Assembly (NCBI RefSeq): GCF_001571365.1
Contig: NZ_BCTQ01000018.1
Location: 60,895 to 124,894 of the forward strand
Source: Achromobacter denitrificans NBRC 15125
Lineage (GTDB): Bacteria; Pseudomonadota; Gammaproteobacteria; Burkholderiales; Burkholderiaceae_B
Direction: 5' to 3'
DNA length: 64,000 bases
Shown here: positions 47,194-55,462 of the stretch, piece after piece
Numbering within the stretch: the first letter of the stretch is position 1
How the letters are laid out: each line of letters begins with the position of its first letter
The notes under the pieces: generated by a model
Database searches by the model: none
Told to the model about the DNA's origin: nothing
Seen by the model: only the letters and a program-made list of their open reading frames with translations
Translations under genes and position numbers: made by a program

Positions 47194-47906
47194 CAGGCGC
47201 CGCCGGCCAGCACGTAGCCCAGGCCGCGCAGGTTGCGGATGGACAGCGCCTCCGCGCCGGTGTCCAGGCGCAGTTTCTTGCGCAGGGCGCTGATGTGGGT
47301 GTCGATGCTGCGGTCGTACCGGTCGGGCTTGCGGCCCAGCGCGTACAGGCCTATCTGGTCGCGCCCGATGACCTGGCCCGGGGCGCGCATCAGGATTTCC
47401 AGGATGCGCTGCTCGGCGCCGGTGAGCGCGATTTCTTCGTCGCCGATCCGCGCGCGGCCGGTGGCCGGATCGAGGGACAGCGCGCCCAGCGTCAGGCTGG
47501 GCCGCGCGGCGTCGGGCACTTCCTCGAAGCGGCGCTGCACCGCCGTGATGCGGGCCTTGAGCTCGCGCGGGCTGAAGGGCTTCGCCAGGTAATCGTCGGC
47601 GCCGAACTCCAGGCCCAGCACGCGGTCGGTTTCGCCGCCGTGGGCGGTGAACATGATGACGGGGCGGCGCGAGCGCTGCCGGTAGTGCTTGAGCAGATCC
47701 AGGCCGCTGCCGTCGGGAAGCATCAGGTCCAGCAGCACCAGGTCGAAGTCGTCCCGCGCCAGCAGGGCGAGCCCCTGCGCGCCCGTATGCGCCAGCGTGA
47801 GCAGGCAATGATTCGGTTCCAGGTATTCGCGCAGCATCTGCGCGAGCTCGACGTCGTCGTCGATCAGCAGGATGCGGCGCGTCGCCGGGGATTGGGAAAA
47901 AGGCAT
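47193..47906 (-). CDS. OmpR-family response regulator (CpxR-like)
   Basis: 237 aa. Receiver domain with RILLIDDDVEL, phospho-acceptor Asp60 in LVLLDLMLPDG and Lys in YLAKPFSPRELK. C-terminal winged helix (LTGAEQRILEILM, DRSIDTHISALRKKL, IRNLRGLGYVLAG). First gene of the pair with the kinase. Divergent from the second TonB receptor across a 211-bp region containing a Fur-like box, so it may share or control that promoter. Confidence 0.94.
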   Translation of the reverse strand: MPFSQSPATRRILLIDDDVELAQMLREYLEPNHCLLTLAHTGAQGLALLARDDFDLVLLDLMLPDGSGLDLLKHYRQRSRRPVIMFTAHGGETDRVLGLEFGADDYLAKPFSPRELKARITAVQRRFEEVPDAARPSLTLGALSLDPATGRARIGDEEIALTGAEQRILEILMRAPGQVIGRDQIGLYALGRKPDRYDRSIDTHISALRKKLRLDTGAEALSIRNLRGLGYVLAGGA

Positions 47907-48030
47907 GCGTTTCGTCGGTTCTGCACCCGGCAGTGTGGCGGATGGCCGCGGGCCGGAGTGTCAAGAAGTGCAAAGAAGATAAAAGTTGCGGAAAGCGGGT
48001 TGCCGGTCTCCGACAGGTCCAATTCTAATA

Positions 48031-48045
48031 TGAGAATAGTTTTCA
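48031..48045. promoter_or_regulatory. Fur box upstream of the siderophore receptor/ABC operon
   Basis: TGAGAATAGTTTTCA matches the 7-1-7 Fur core (TGATAATNATTATCA) at 11 or 12 of 14 informative positions, extended by ATTCAT. It is 73 nt before the receptor ATG, in the divergent region with the response-regulator gene. Confidence 0.72.
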
Positions 48046-48117
48046 TTCATAAGTCGAAGCGGGCGGGACGTCACACGTGGGGTGGGGCGCAAGCCTGGGA
48101 CGGGAGAAATCGGAATC

Positions 48118-50133
48118 ATGAGCAGGAAAGATCTGGCCGGCGGCAGGCGCGCACCGGGCACGCGCACACGGCTGGCCGTGGCGCTGTGCGCGGCGGGTTT
48201 CGGGGCGGGGCCCGTCTGGGCGCAGAGCGCGGACGCCGCCAAGACGATGGAAACCGTGGTGGTCACCGCGTCCGGCTATGAGCAGCAGATCCAGGACGCG
48301 CCCGCCTCGATCAGCGTGATCACCCGCGAAGACCTGGACAAGAAGTTCTACCGCGACCTGAACGACGCGCTGGTCGAAGTGCCCGGCGTCATCGTCACCG
48401 GCGGCGGCGACCGCCAGGACATCAGCCTGCGCGGCATGGGCCCGAAGTACACGCTGATCCTCATCGACGGCAAGCGCCAGAACTCCCGCGAAACCCGCAC
48501 CAACTCCGACTCGACCGGGGTCGAGGGCGGCTGGACCCCGCCGCTGTCGGCCATCGAGCGCATCGAGGTGGTGCGCGGGCCCATGTCCTCGCTGTACGGC
48601 TCGGACGCGATGGGCGGGGTGATCAACATCATCACCCGCAAGGTGCCCGAAGCCTGGGGCGGCGAGATCCGCCTGGACACGACGATCCAGGAAAGCAGCA
48701 AGTCCGGCGATATCTACCAGGGCAACTTCTACCTGGCCGGCCCGATCAAGACCGACCTGCTGGGCCTGCAGATCTACGGCCAGGCGACGCAGCGCGACGA
48801 GGACGACATCGTCAGCGGCTTCCGCAAGCGCAATTCGGAAAGCGTGACCGCCAAGCTGGCGCTGACGCCCAACCGCGACCACGACATCGTGCTGGAAGCG
48901 ACCACCATGCGGCAGAAGCTGCAGGAAACGCTAGGCAAGACGGTCGCGCCGCTGGCCCCGGGCGAGGCTTGCTCGCGCAACGGATGCCCGGCCTCGTCCG
49001 AAACCGACTACCGCAGCAACAAGTGGGCGCTGTCGCACACCGGCCGCTGGGGCTGGGGCGTGTCGGACAGCTACGTGCAGCAGGAAGAGTTCGACAACCG
49101 CTCGCGCCAGATGAAGATCAAGAACCTGGACCTGCAGACCAGCTGGTCGCTGCCGCTGGGTTCGCACATGCTGACGCTGGGCGGCAGCTACCTGAACCAG
49201 CGCCTGGACGACCAGACCGGCAACCAGCTGGCGGGCGGCCCCAACAAGGTCGAGCGCTACCAGTGGGCCCTGTTCGCCGAAGACGAATGGCGCCTGACCG
49301 AGAGCTTCGCGCTGACGGCCGGCCTGCGCATGGACGAGGACGAGAACTTCGGCAACCATTTCAGCCCGCGCCTGTACGGCGTGTGGCACATGGCGGAACG
49401 CTGGACCCTGAAGGGCGGCGTCTCCACCGGCTTCCGCGCGCCCGACCTGCGCCAGACGGTGGCAGGCTGGGGCCAGGTCAGCCGCGGCGGCAATATGTAC
49501 GGCAACCCGGACCTGACGCCCGAGAAGTCGGTGACCGAGGAACTCGGCATCCTGTATGACGACGGCGAAGGTTTCAATGCCGGCCTGACCGTCTTCAACA
49601 ACGACTTCAAGGACAAGATCACCCGCGTGGCGTGCCCGGTCAGCCAGTGCACGGACGGGCCCAACCAGTTCGGTTCGGACCCCACCACCTACATGAACGT
49701 GGACAAGGCGAATTCGCGCGGCGTGGAAGCGAGCATGAAGCTGCCGCTGGCGCGCGAATGGTCGATGACCAGCAGCTACACGTTCACGAAGTCGGAGCAG
49801 AAGTCGGGCCAGTACAAGGGCCAGCCGCTGAACCAGCTGCCCAAGCACCTGTTCACCACCACCGTGAACTGGCAGCCGTCGGACGCGCTGCAGGCCTGGG
49901 CGCGGGTGAACTACCGCGGCAAGGAAAGCCAGCCCATCACCGGCCCGTCCTCCTCGTCGCTGGTGGCGCCGTCCTACACCTTCGTGGACCTGGGCGGTTC
50001 CTACCAGCTCAACAAGACCGTGTCGGTGTACGCCGGCATCTACAACCTGTTCGACAAGCAGGTCGCCTACGACGACTACGGCTACGTGGAAGACGGCCGC
50101 CGCTACTGGCTGGGCGTGGGCGTCAAGTTCTGA
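48118..50133 (+). CDS. TonB-dependent siderophore receptor (second FepA/Cir-like paralogue)
   Basis: 671-aa outer-membrane receptor, first gene of a five-gene siderophore uptake operon. Signal region RLAVALCAAGFGAGPVWA before QSADAA, TonB box METVVVTAS, plug motif APASISVITREDLD and GPMSSLYGSDAMGGVINII, barrel ending in YWLGVGVKF. ATG 48118 chosen over GTG 48082 because GGGAGAAAT sits before it and the signal peptide then starts normally. Shares strong identity blocks with the receptor at 41323. Fur-regulated by position. Confidence 0.93.
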   Translation: MSRKDLAGGRRAPGTRTRLAVALCAAGFGAGPVWAQSADAAKTMETVVVTASGYEQQIQDAPASISVITREDLDKKFYRDLNDALVEVPGVIVTGGGDRQDISLRGMGPKYTLILIDGKRQNSRETRTNSDSTGVEGGWTPPLSAIERIEVVRGPMSSLYGSDAMGGVINIITRKVPEAWGGEIRLDTTIQESSKSGDIYQGNFYLAGPIKTDLLGLQIYGQATQRDEDDIVSGFRKRNSESVTAKLALTPNRDHDIVLEATTMRQKLQETLGKTVAPLAPGEACSRNGCPASSETDYRSNKWALSHTGRWGWGVSDSYVQQEEFDNRSRQMKIKNLDLQTSWSLPLGSHMLTLGGSYLNQRLDDQTGNQLAGGPNKVERYQWALFAEDEWRLTESFALTAGLRMDEDENFGNHFSPRLYGVWHMAERWTLKGGVSTGFRAPDLRQTVAGWGQVSRGGNMYGNPDLTPEKSVTEELGILYDDGEGFNAGLTVFNNDFKDKITRVACPVSQCTDGPNQFGSDPTTYMNVDKANSRGVEASMKLPLAREWSMTSSYTFTKSEQKSGQYKGQPLNQLPKHLFTTTVNWQPSDALQAWARVNYRGKESQPITGPSSSSLVAPSYTFVDLGGSYQLNKTVSVYAGIYNLFDKQVAYDDYGYVEDGRRYWLGVGVKF

Positions 50134-50174
50134 GACCGGCGGGCGCGCGGCGCCCGCCCCATGATGAGGTACGC

Positions 50175-51125
50175 ATGAAGCAACAGATTCAAAAGGGCGG
50201 CGCGCGCCGCTGGTTGATCCAGGCCGGGGCCGCGCTGGCCCTGGGCGCCGCCGCCACGGTGTGCGCGGCGCAGCCGACGGTGCCGGTCAAGCACGCGCGC
50301 GGCGAGACGGCGGTGCCGGCCAATCCGACGAAGACGGTGGTGATGGACCTGGCCGTGCTGGATACGCTGCACGCCCTGGGCGTGGAGGTGACCGGCGTGC
50401 CCAGCGTGGCCAAGCTGCCGCCGCAGCTCGCGCAGTACGCCGACCCGCGCTACCTGAAAGTGGGCTCGATGTTCGAGCCCAACTACGAGGTGATCCACGC
50501 GGCCGCGCCGCAGGTGATCTTCGTGGCCGGCCGCTCCGCGCCCAAGTACGACGAGCTGGCCCGGCTCGCGCCTACCGTCGACCTGACCGTGGATGCGAAG
50601 GACCTGGTGGGCAGCGTGACGCGCAACACCGAAACGCTGGCGGCCATCTACGGCAAGCAGGCCCAGGCCACGGAAAAGCTGAACGCCCTGCGCGCTTCGA
50701 TCTCGGCCCTGAACGCCAAGGCGTCGGGCGCCGGCTCCGCCCTGATCGTGCTGACCACGGGCGGCAAGATGAGCGCCTACGGCCCGGGCTCGCGCTTCGG
50801 CGTGATCCACGACGCCTTCGGCGTCAAGCCGGCCACGACGGGGCTTAGCGTGTCCAACCACGGCCAGGCGATCTCCTTCGAGTTCATCGCGCAGACCGAT
50901 CCGGACTGGCTGTTCGTGATCGACCGCGACGCCGCCATCGGCCGCGAAGGCGTGTCGGCGCAGCGCATGCTGGACAACGAACTCGTGCGGCAGACCAAGG
51001 CGTGGAAGCAGAAGCGCGTGGTCTACCTGAACGGCTACAACTGGTACCTCATGGGCAGCGCCGGCCTGACGGCCATGCAGCAGAACGTCGACGAGATCGC
51101 GGGCGCGCTGGCGGCCGGAAAGTAA
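50175..51125 (+). CDS. Periplasmic siderophore-binding protein (YclQ/FatB/CeuE type)
   Basis: 316-aa class III periplasmic binding protein. Signal peptide WLIQAGAALALGAAATVCAAQ; the Cys-Ala-Ala at its end could be a lipobox (AATVC), so it may be a lipoprotein or soluble. HARGETAVPANPTKTVVMDLAVLDTLHALG is the family N-terminal lobe; FEPNYEVIHAAAPQVIFVAGR and LTTGGKMSAYGPGSRFGVIHD follow. Lies 41 nt after the receptor and 6 nt before the permease. Binds the ferric siderophore imported by the receptor. Confidence 0.93.
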   Translation: MKQQIQKGGARRWLIQAGAALALGAAATVCAAQPTVPVKHARGETAVPANPTKTVVMDLAVLDTLHALGVEVTGVPSVAKLPPQLAQYADPRYLKVGSMFEPNYEVIHAAAPQVIFVAGRSAPKYDELARLAPTVDLTVDAKDLVGSVTRNTETLAAIYGKQAQATEKLNALRASISALNAKASGAGSALIVLTTGGKMSAYGPGSRFGVIHDAFGVKPATTGLSVSNHGQAISFEFIAQTDPDWLFVIDRDAAIGREGVSAQRMLDNELVRQTKAWKQKRVVYLNGYNWYLMGSAGLTAMQQNVDEIAGALAAGK

Positions 51126-51131
51126 GGCCGC

Positions 51132-52145
51132 ATGCATGGAGCGGGAGTCGGGCGGGTGAGCTGGCGGCAGTCGATAGGCGGTTGGGCGGGGCTGGCGGCG
51201 GTGGCGGCATTGCTGTTGCTGCTCTGCGCGGCTAGCGTCAGCCTGGGCGCCGGCCAGCTGTCCTGGGCCGCGCTGTGGGGCGGCGAGGAGGCGGAGCGCG
51301 CCTGGCGCCTGCTGATGGTCAGCCGCGTGCCGCGCACGCTGGCGCTGCTGCTGGCCGGCATGTCGCTGGCCGTGGCGGGCCTGATCATGCAGATGCTGGT
51401 GCGCAACCGCTACGTCGAGCCCACCACCGCCGGCACCGTCGAATCCGCCACCCTGGGCATCCTCGTCGTTACGCTGCTGGCGCCGGATACGCCCGTGATC
51501 GGCAAGATGCTGACGGCCACGGGCTTCGCGCTGGCCGGTACCTTGCTGTTCCTGGCGCTGTTGCGGCGGGTGCCGCTGCGCACGCCTTTCATCGTGCCGC
51601 TCATCGGGCTGATCCTGGGCGGCGTGATCCACGCGGCAACCACCTTCGTCGCGTATCGCTACGACCTCCTGCAATCGCTGCATGCCTGGACCACCGGCGA
51701 CTTCTCGGGCGTGCTGCGCGGACGCTACGAGTTGCTGTGGATCGGCTTCGGCCTGGCCTGCGCGGCCTATCTCGCGGCCGACCGGTACACGGTGGCCGGC
51801 ATGGGCCGCGAGTTCGCCTCCAACCTGGGCCTGAACCACGCGCGGCTGACCCTGGCGGGCCTGCTCATCGTGTCGGCGATTTCCGCGGTGGTCGTGGTCA
51901 CGGCCGGCGGCATTCCCTTCCTGGGGCTGATCGTGCCCAACGCCGTCAGCCTGATACTGGGCGACAACATGCGACGCTCCATTCCCTGGGTGGCCGCCCT
52001 GGGCGGAATCTTCGTGCTGGCCTGCGACATCATCGGCCGGCTGGTGATCCACCCCTACGAAATTCCCATCGGCACGGTCGTGGGCGTGCTGGGCAGCATC
52101 CTGTTCCTGTGCCTGTTGCGCACGCGGAGGAACCGCCTTGGCTGA
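51132..52145 (+). CDS. Iron-siderophore ABC permease (FecCD family), first subunit
   Basis: 337 aa, about nine to ten membrane segments, of the YclN/FatD/CeuB type. SRVPRTLALLLAGMSLAVAGLIMQMLVRNRYVEPTTAG is the conserved FecCD opening; GGIPFLGLIVPNAVSLILGDNMRRSIPWVA is the conserved region that contacts the ATPase. ATG 51132, 6 nt after the binding protein. Ends inside the second permease gene (8-nt overlap). Confidence 0.93.
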   Translation: MHGAGVGRVSWRQSIGGWAGLAAVAALLLLLCAASVSLGAGQLSWAALWGGEEAERAWRLLMVSRVPRTLALLLAGMSLAVAGLIMQMLVRNRYVEPTTAGTVESATLGILVVTLLAPDTPVIGKMLTATGFALAGTLLFLALLRRVPLRTPFIVPLIGLILGGVIHAATTFVAYRYDLLQSLHAWTTGDFSGVLRGRYELLWIGFGLACAAYLAADRYTVAGMGREFASNLGLNHARLTLAGLLIVSAISAVVVVTAGGIPFLGLIVPNAVSLILGDNMRRSIPWVAALGGIFVLACDIIGRLVIHPYEIPIGTVVGVLGSILFLCLLRTRRNRLG

Positions 52146-53121
52146 GATCGCGCTCGCGGCGCCCGCCGCCCGTTCGCCCCAGGCCTGGCGCCTGGGGCTG
52201 CTGGCCGCCGCCGCGCTGGCCTGCACGGCGGCCTTCATGACGCTGGGCGCCAACGGGCAATGGTCGTTCGTGATCCCGTTTCGCGGCGCGAAGCTGGCGG
52301 CGATGCTGCTGGTGGCCTATGCCGTGGCGCTGTCGTCGGTGCTGTTCCAGACGATCACGCACAACCGCATCCTGACGCCGGCCATCATGGGCTTCGACGC
52401 CCTGTACCTGCTGATCCAGGCGGTGGTGGTGTTCGGCTTCGGGCAGGCGGCGGCCACCGTCAGCCATCCGGTGGCGGCCTTCCTCCTGGAAGTCGGCGCC
52501 ATGACGGGCTTCGCCTGCCTGCTGTTTCGCTGGCTGTTCGCCGACGGCGTGCGCAGCCTGCACCTGATGATGCTGGTGGGCATCATCTTCGGGCTGCTGT
52601 TTCGCAGCCTTTCCAGTTTCGTGGTGCGGCTGATCGATCCCAACGAGTTCCTGGTGCTGCAGGACCGCATGTTCGCCAGCTTCAACACGGTGCGCGTGAG
52701 CCTGCTGCCCATCGCGCTGGCCGCCGTGTGCGCGGCCTCGCTGCTGGTCTGGCGCATGCGCCATCGGTACGACGTGCTGGCGCTGGGGCGGGAGATTTCC
52801 GTGAACCTGGGCGTGGACTACCGCCGCACCCTGATGCAGACGCTCGCGGCGATTGCGGTGCTGGTGTCGGTGTCCACCGCGCTGGTCGGCCCGGTGACTT
52901 TCTTCGGACTGCTGGTCAGCAACCTGGCCTACCAGGCCATGGGCTCGGACCGCCACCGCCATACCGTGCCCGCCGCGGCCCTGCTGAGCGTGATCTTCCT
53001 GGTCGGGGGCCAGACCCTGCTGGAACGCGTGCTGGGCCTGAACACCACCGTCAGCGTGGTGATCGAATTCGTGGGCGGCGTCATGTTCCTCGTCCTGATC
53101 CTGCGCAAAGGGCGCCGATGA
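52138..53121 (+). CDS. Iron-siderophore ABC permease (FecCD family), second subunit
   Basis: 327 aa, about nine membrane segments, YclO/FatC/CeuC-like. LFQTITHNRILTPAIMGFDALYLLIQ and GPVTFFGLLVSNLAYQAMGSDRHRHTVP are the FecCD hallmarks. Start is TTG 52138 within the end of the previous permease (8-nt overlap) behind GCGGAGGAACCGCC; no ATG fits. Coupled to the ATPase (TGA/ATG overlap of 4 nt). Confidence 0.92.
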   Translation: MAEIALAAPAARSPQAWRLGLLAAAALACTAAFMTLGANGQWSFVIPFRGAKLAAMLLVAYAVALSSVLFQTITHNRILTPAIMGFDALYLLIQAVVVFGFGQAAATVSHPVAAFLLEVGAMTGFACLLFRWLFADGVRSLHLMMLVGIIFGLLFRSLSSFVVRLIDPNEFLVLQDRMFASFNTVRVSLLPIALAAVCAASLLVWRMRHRYDVLALGREISVNLGVDYRRTLMQTLAAIAVLVSVSTALVGPVTFFGLLVSNLAYQAMGSDRHRHTVPAAALLSVIFLVGGQTLLERVLGLNTTVSVVIEFVGGVMFLVLILRKGRR

Positions 53122-53885
53122 TAGAGATCCAGCAACTCAGCAAACAGTACGGCGACAGCGTGGTCGTCGACGGCGTCACCCTGTCCTTGCCGGCGGGCGG
53201 CGTCACCGCCATCATCGGGCCCAATGGCGCGGGCAAGTCGACGCTGCTGTCCATGGTCAGCCGGCTGCTGCCGATGTCGGCCGGCCGGGTGCTGGTGGAC
53301 GGCCTGGACGTGACCAAGTCCGACAGCCGCGAGCTGGCGCGCCGCCTGTCCATTCTGCGCCAGGACAATCACCTGCCGCTGCGGCTGACGGTGAGGGACC
53401 TGGTGGCCTTCGGCCGCTATCCGCATACCGGCGGCCGCCTGACGCTGGACGACAAGGGCCACATCGACCGCGCCATCGCCTACCTGAACCTGGAGCCCCT
53501 GGCCGATCGCTACCTGGACGAAATGTCGGGCGGGCAGCGCCAGCGCGCCTTCGTGGCGATGGTGCTGTGCCAGGACACCCGCTACGTGCTGCTGGACGAA
53601 CCGCTCAACAGCCTGGACATGAAGCATGCGGTGGCCATGATGGGCACCTTGCGCCGGGCGGCCGACGAACTGGGAAAGACCGTGGTGCTGGTGCTGCACG
53701 ACATCAACTTCGCGTCCACCTACGCCGACCGCATCGTCGCCATGCGCCTGGGCCGCGTTGCCCACCAGGGCACGCCCGAGGAACTGGTGCGGCCGGAGGT
53801 GCTGAGCGCGCTGTATGAATTGCCGATCGAGGTGCACGAGATCGGCGGTAGGCGCATCTGCGTGTACTACCGCCAGGCCGGTTGA
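53118..53885 (+). CDS. Iron-siderophore ABC ATPase (FepC/YclP type)
   Basis: 255 aa. Walker A GPNGAGKSTLLSMVSR, Q-loop LRQDNHLPLRLTVRDLVAFGRYP, signature MSGGQRQRAFVAMVL, Walker B YVLLDEPLNSLD, H-loop VLHDINFA. All residues for ATP hydrolysis look intact. Last gene of the receptor/binding-protein/permease operon; converges on thiM with a 28-nt gap that shows no clear terminator hairpin with a T-run. Confidence 0.95.
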   Translation: MIEIQQLSKQYGDSVVVDGVTLSLPAGGVTAIIGPNGAGKSTLLSMVSRLLPMSAGRVLVDGLDVTKSDSRELARRLSILRQDNHLPLRLTVRDLVAFGRYPHTGGRLTLDDKGHIDRAIAYLNLEPLADRYLDEMSGGQRQRAFVAMVLCQDTRYVLLDEPLNSLDMKHAVAMMGTLRRAADELGKTVVLVLHDINFASTYADRIVAMRLGRVAHQGTPEELVRPEVLSALYELPIEVHEIGGRRICVYYRQAG

Positions 53886-53913
53886 ACGCGCGCGCCTTCG
53901 GCCCGACGGGGAT

Positions 53914-54735
53914 TCAGCGCAGCGGCGATTCCCGGGTCAGGCTATCGGCCTCCAGCGACGCCAGCGCGTCCAGGAAGCGCCAGGCGAACGACCCCGGCCC
54001 CTCGGCCACGGCGCCGGCGCGCGCGCCGGCGAGGGCAAAGCACGACAGGGCGGCCACGGCCGCCGCGTAGGGATCGCCCGGCGACACCGCGGCGAACGCG
54101 CCCACCGTGGCGCTCAGCGCGCAGCCCGTGGCGGTCACGCGGGGCATCAGCGCGGAACCGCCGGCGATGCGCGCCGACCGGATGCCGTCCGTCACGAAAT
54201 CCACCTCGCCGGTGACGGCGACCACGCTGCGGCGCGCCTGCGCGATGGCGCTGGCGGACTGCTCGGCCTGGGCCACCGCGTTGCCGGCGTCCACGCCCTT
54301 GCCGGCGCTTCGGCCGCCGGCCAGCGCGATGATCTCGGAGGCGTTGCCCCGGATGATGGCGGGCCGCAGGTCCAGCAGGCGCGCCACCGCGTCGCGCCGG
54401 AAGGCGGTGGCGTGGTGCGCCACCGGATCCAGCACCCAGGGAATGCCGGCCTCGCCGGCGGCGCCGGCGGTCAGCAGCATGCTGTCGAGCCAGGGCGCGG
54501 ACAGGGTCCCGATATTGATCACCACCGCGCCGCTCAGGCGGGCGAACTCCGGCGCCTCTTCCACGGCGTGGACCATGGCGGGCGAGGCGCCCACCGCCAG
54601 CAGCGCGTTCGCCGCGTAGTTCATGGACACGAAATTGGTCAGGCACTGCACCAGCGGCGCGTCGCGGCGCACGGCGTCCAGCAGTTCCTGCGAGCGATGG
54701 GCCTGGGCGGCCAGGGTAGGGGAGAGGGCTTGCAT
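53914..54735 (-). CDS. thiM: Hydroxyethylthiazole kinase ThiM
   Basis: Phosphorylates 4-methyl-5-(2-hydroxyethyl)thiazole for thiamine salvage (273 aa). APLVQCLTNFVSMNYAANALLAVGASPAM, VVINIGTLSAPW, WVLDPVAHHATAFRRD, IRGNASEI, and the active-site TGCALSATVGAF are all family motifs. ATG 54735 (MQALSPTLAAQAHR) matches ThiM N termini; the upstream ATG at 54795 would put the start close to the riboswitch. A TPP riboswitch precedes the gene, so thiamine pyrophosphate should shut it off. No thiE or thiD adjoins it. Confidence 0.95.
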   Translation of the reverse strand: MQALSPTLAAQAHRSQELLDAVRRDAPLVQCLTNFVSMNYAANALLAVGASPAMVHAVEEAPEFARLSGAVVINIGTLSAPWLDSMLLTAGAAGEAGIPWVLDPVAHHATAFRRDAVARLLDLRPAIIRGNASEIIALAGGRSAGKGVDAGNAVAQAEQSASAIAQARRSVVAVTGEVDFVTDGIRSARIAGGSALMPRVTATGCALSATVGAFAAVSPGDPYAAAVAALSCFALAGARAGAVAEGPGSFAWRFLDALASLEADSLTRESPLR

Positions 54736-54821
54736 GCCGGGCGGTCCTTGCGGAAAGAACGCGCTGGCGGGGAGGGCGGCTGCGCGCCGGCCCATGGGGC
54801 GAAGACGCTTGCGGCCGCTGC

Positions 54822-54932
54822 ACCGTCCCTACGCCAGCGTTATCTGGATCAGGTTCGACGGGTCGCCGTGCACTGCGGGCCGGTTCGGGCCCGCCAACGG
54901 ATTCTCAGCTTCTTGCCGAAGCTCCCCGGGTG
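54822..54932 (-). promoter_or_regulatory. TPP riboswitch (THI box) controlling thiM
   Basis: On the minus strand: CGGGGAGCTTC...AAGCTGAGA at the 5' side, then an optional P3a hairpin (GCGGGCC-CGAACC-GGCCCGC), and the conserved 3' part GAACCTGATCCAGATAACG followed by CTGGCGTAGGGA. The CTGAGA and CCTGATCCAGATAA elements are the pyrimidine- and pyrophosphate-sensor cores of TPP aptamers. It lies 87 nt upstream of the thiM ATG; the intervening GC-rich leader is the presumed expression platform. Confidence 0.96.
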
Positions 54933-54991
54933 GATGCCTGTATGTTCCGAGCGCGCGGTGGGGTTGTCAAGTTTCCCCTGGCCGGCCCCGA

Positions 54992-55462
54992 TCAGGCGCG
55001 AGAGGTGTCGAAGGCCAGTAGATTGCGCTTCACGAGGCTCAGCATGTCGGCCAACTGGTGGCGTTGGTCGGCGCTGAGCCCCTGCAAAATGGCTTCGCTC
55101 ATGACATCGCTCTTGACGCGCATGCGTTCGATCATGGCGCGGCCTTCCGGCGTCAGGAGCACCAGCTTGGTGCGCCTGTCCTGCTCGTCCGCCCCGCGGC
55201 GCACATAGCCCAGCGCTTCCAGGCGATCGACCAGGCCGCCGAGCGCGGCGCGGCCCAGGTCCAGCACGTCGGCCAGGTCGCTTTGCGACATCCCGTCGTG
55301 CCGCGACAGATGCGCCATTACCCACCATTGCGACCGCGTGATGCCTTCGGGTTTCATGACTTCATCGAAGACTTTGCGGCGCAATCTGGACACATCGTGC
55401 ATCAGGAAGCCGAGCCGCTGGTCCCAGTTTTCCTGCGCGGTATTGACTGCCTTGTCGGTCAT
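54992..55462 (-). CDS. MarR-family transcriptional regulator
   Basis: 156 aa. MKPEGITRSQWWVMAHLSRHDGMSQSDLADVLDLGRAALGGLVDRLEALGYVRRG is the winged-helix core, with wing DEQDRRTKLVLLTPEGRAM. It begins exactly where the oxidoreductase ends (TGAATG, no gap), so they form a two-gene unit divergent from the MaoC/BKACE catabolic operon. It probably binds the TGTATG/CATACA palindrome at 56513-56528 and controls both directions. Confidence 0.92.
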   Translation of the reverse strand: MTDKAVNTAQENWDQRLGFLMHDVSRLRRKVFDEVMKPEGITRSQWWVMAHLSRHDGMSQSDLADVLDLGRAALGGLVDRLEALGYVRRGADEQDRRTKLVLLTPEGRAMIERMRVKSDVMSEAILQGLSADQRHQLADMLSLVKRNLLAFDTSRA

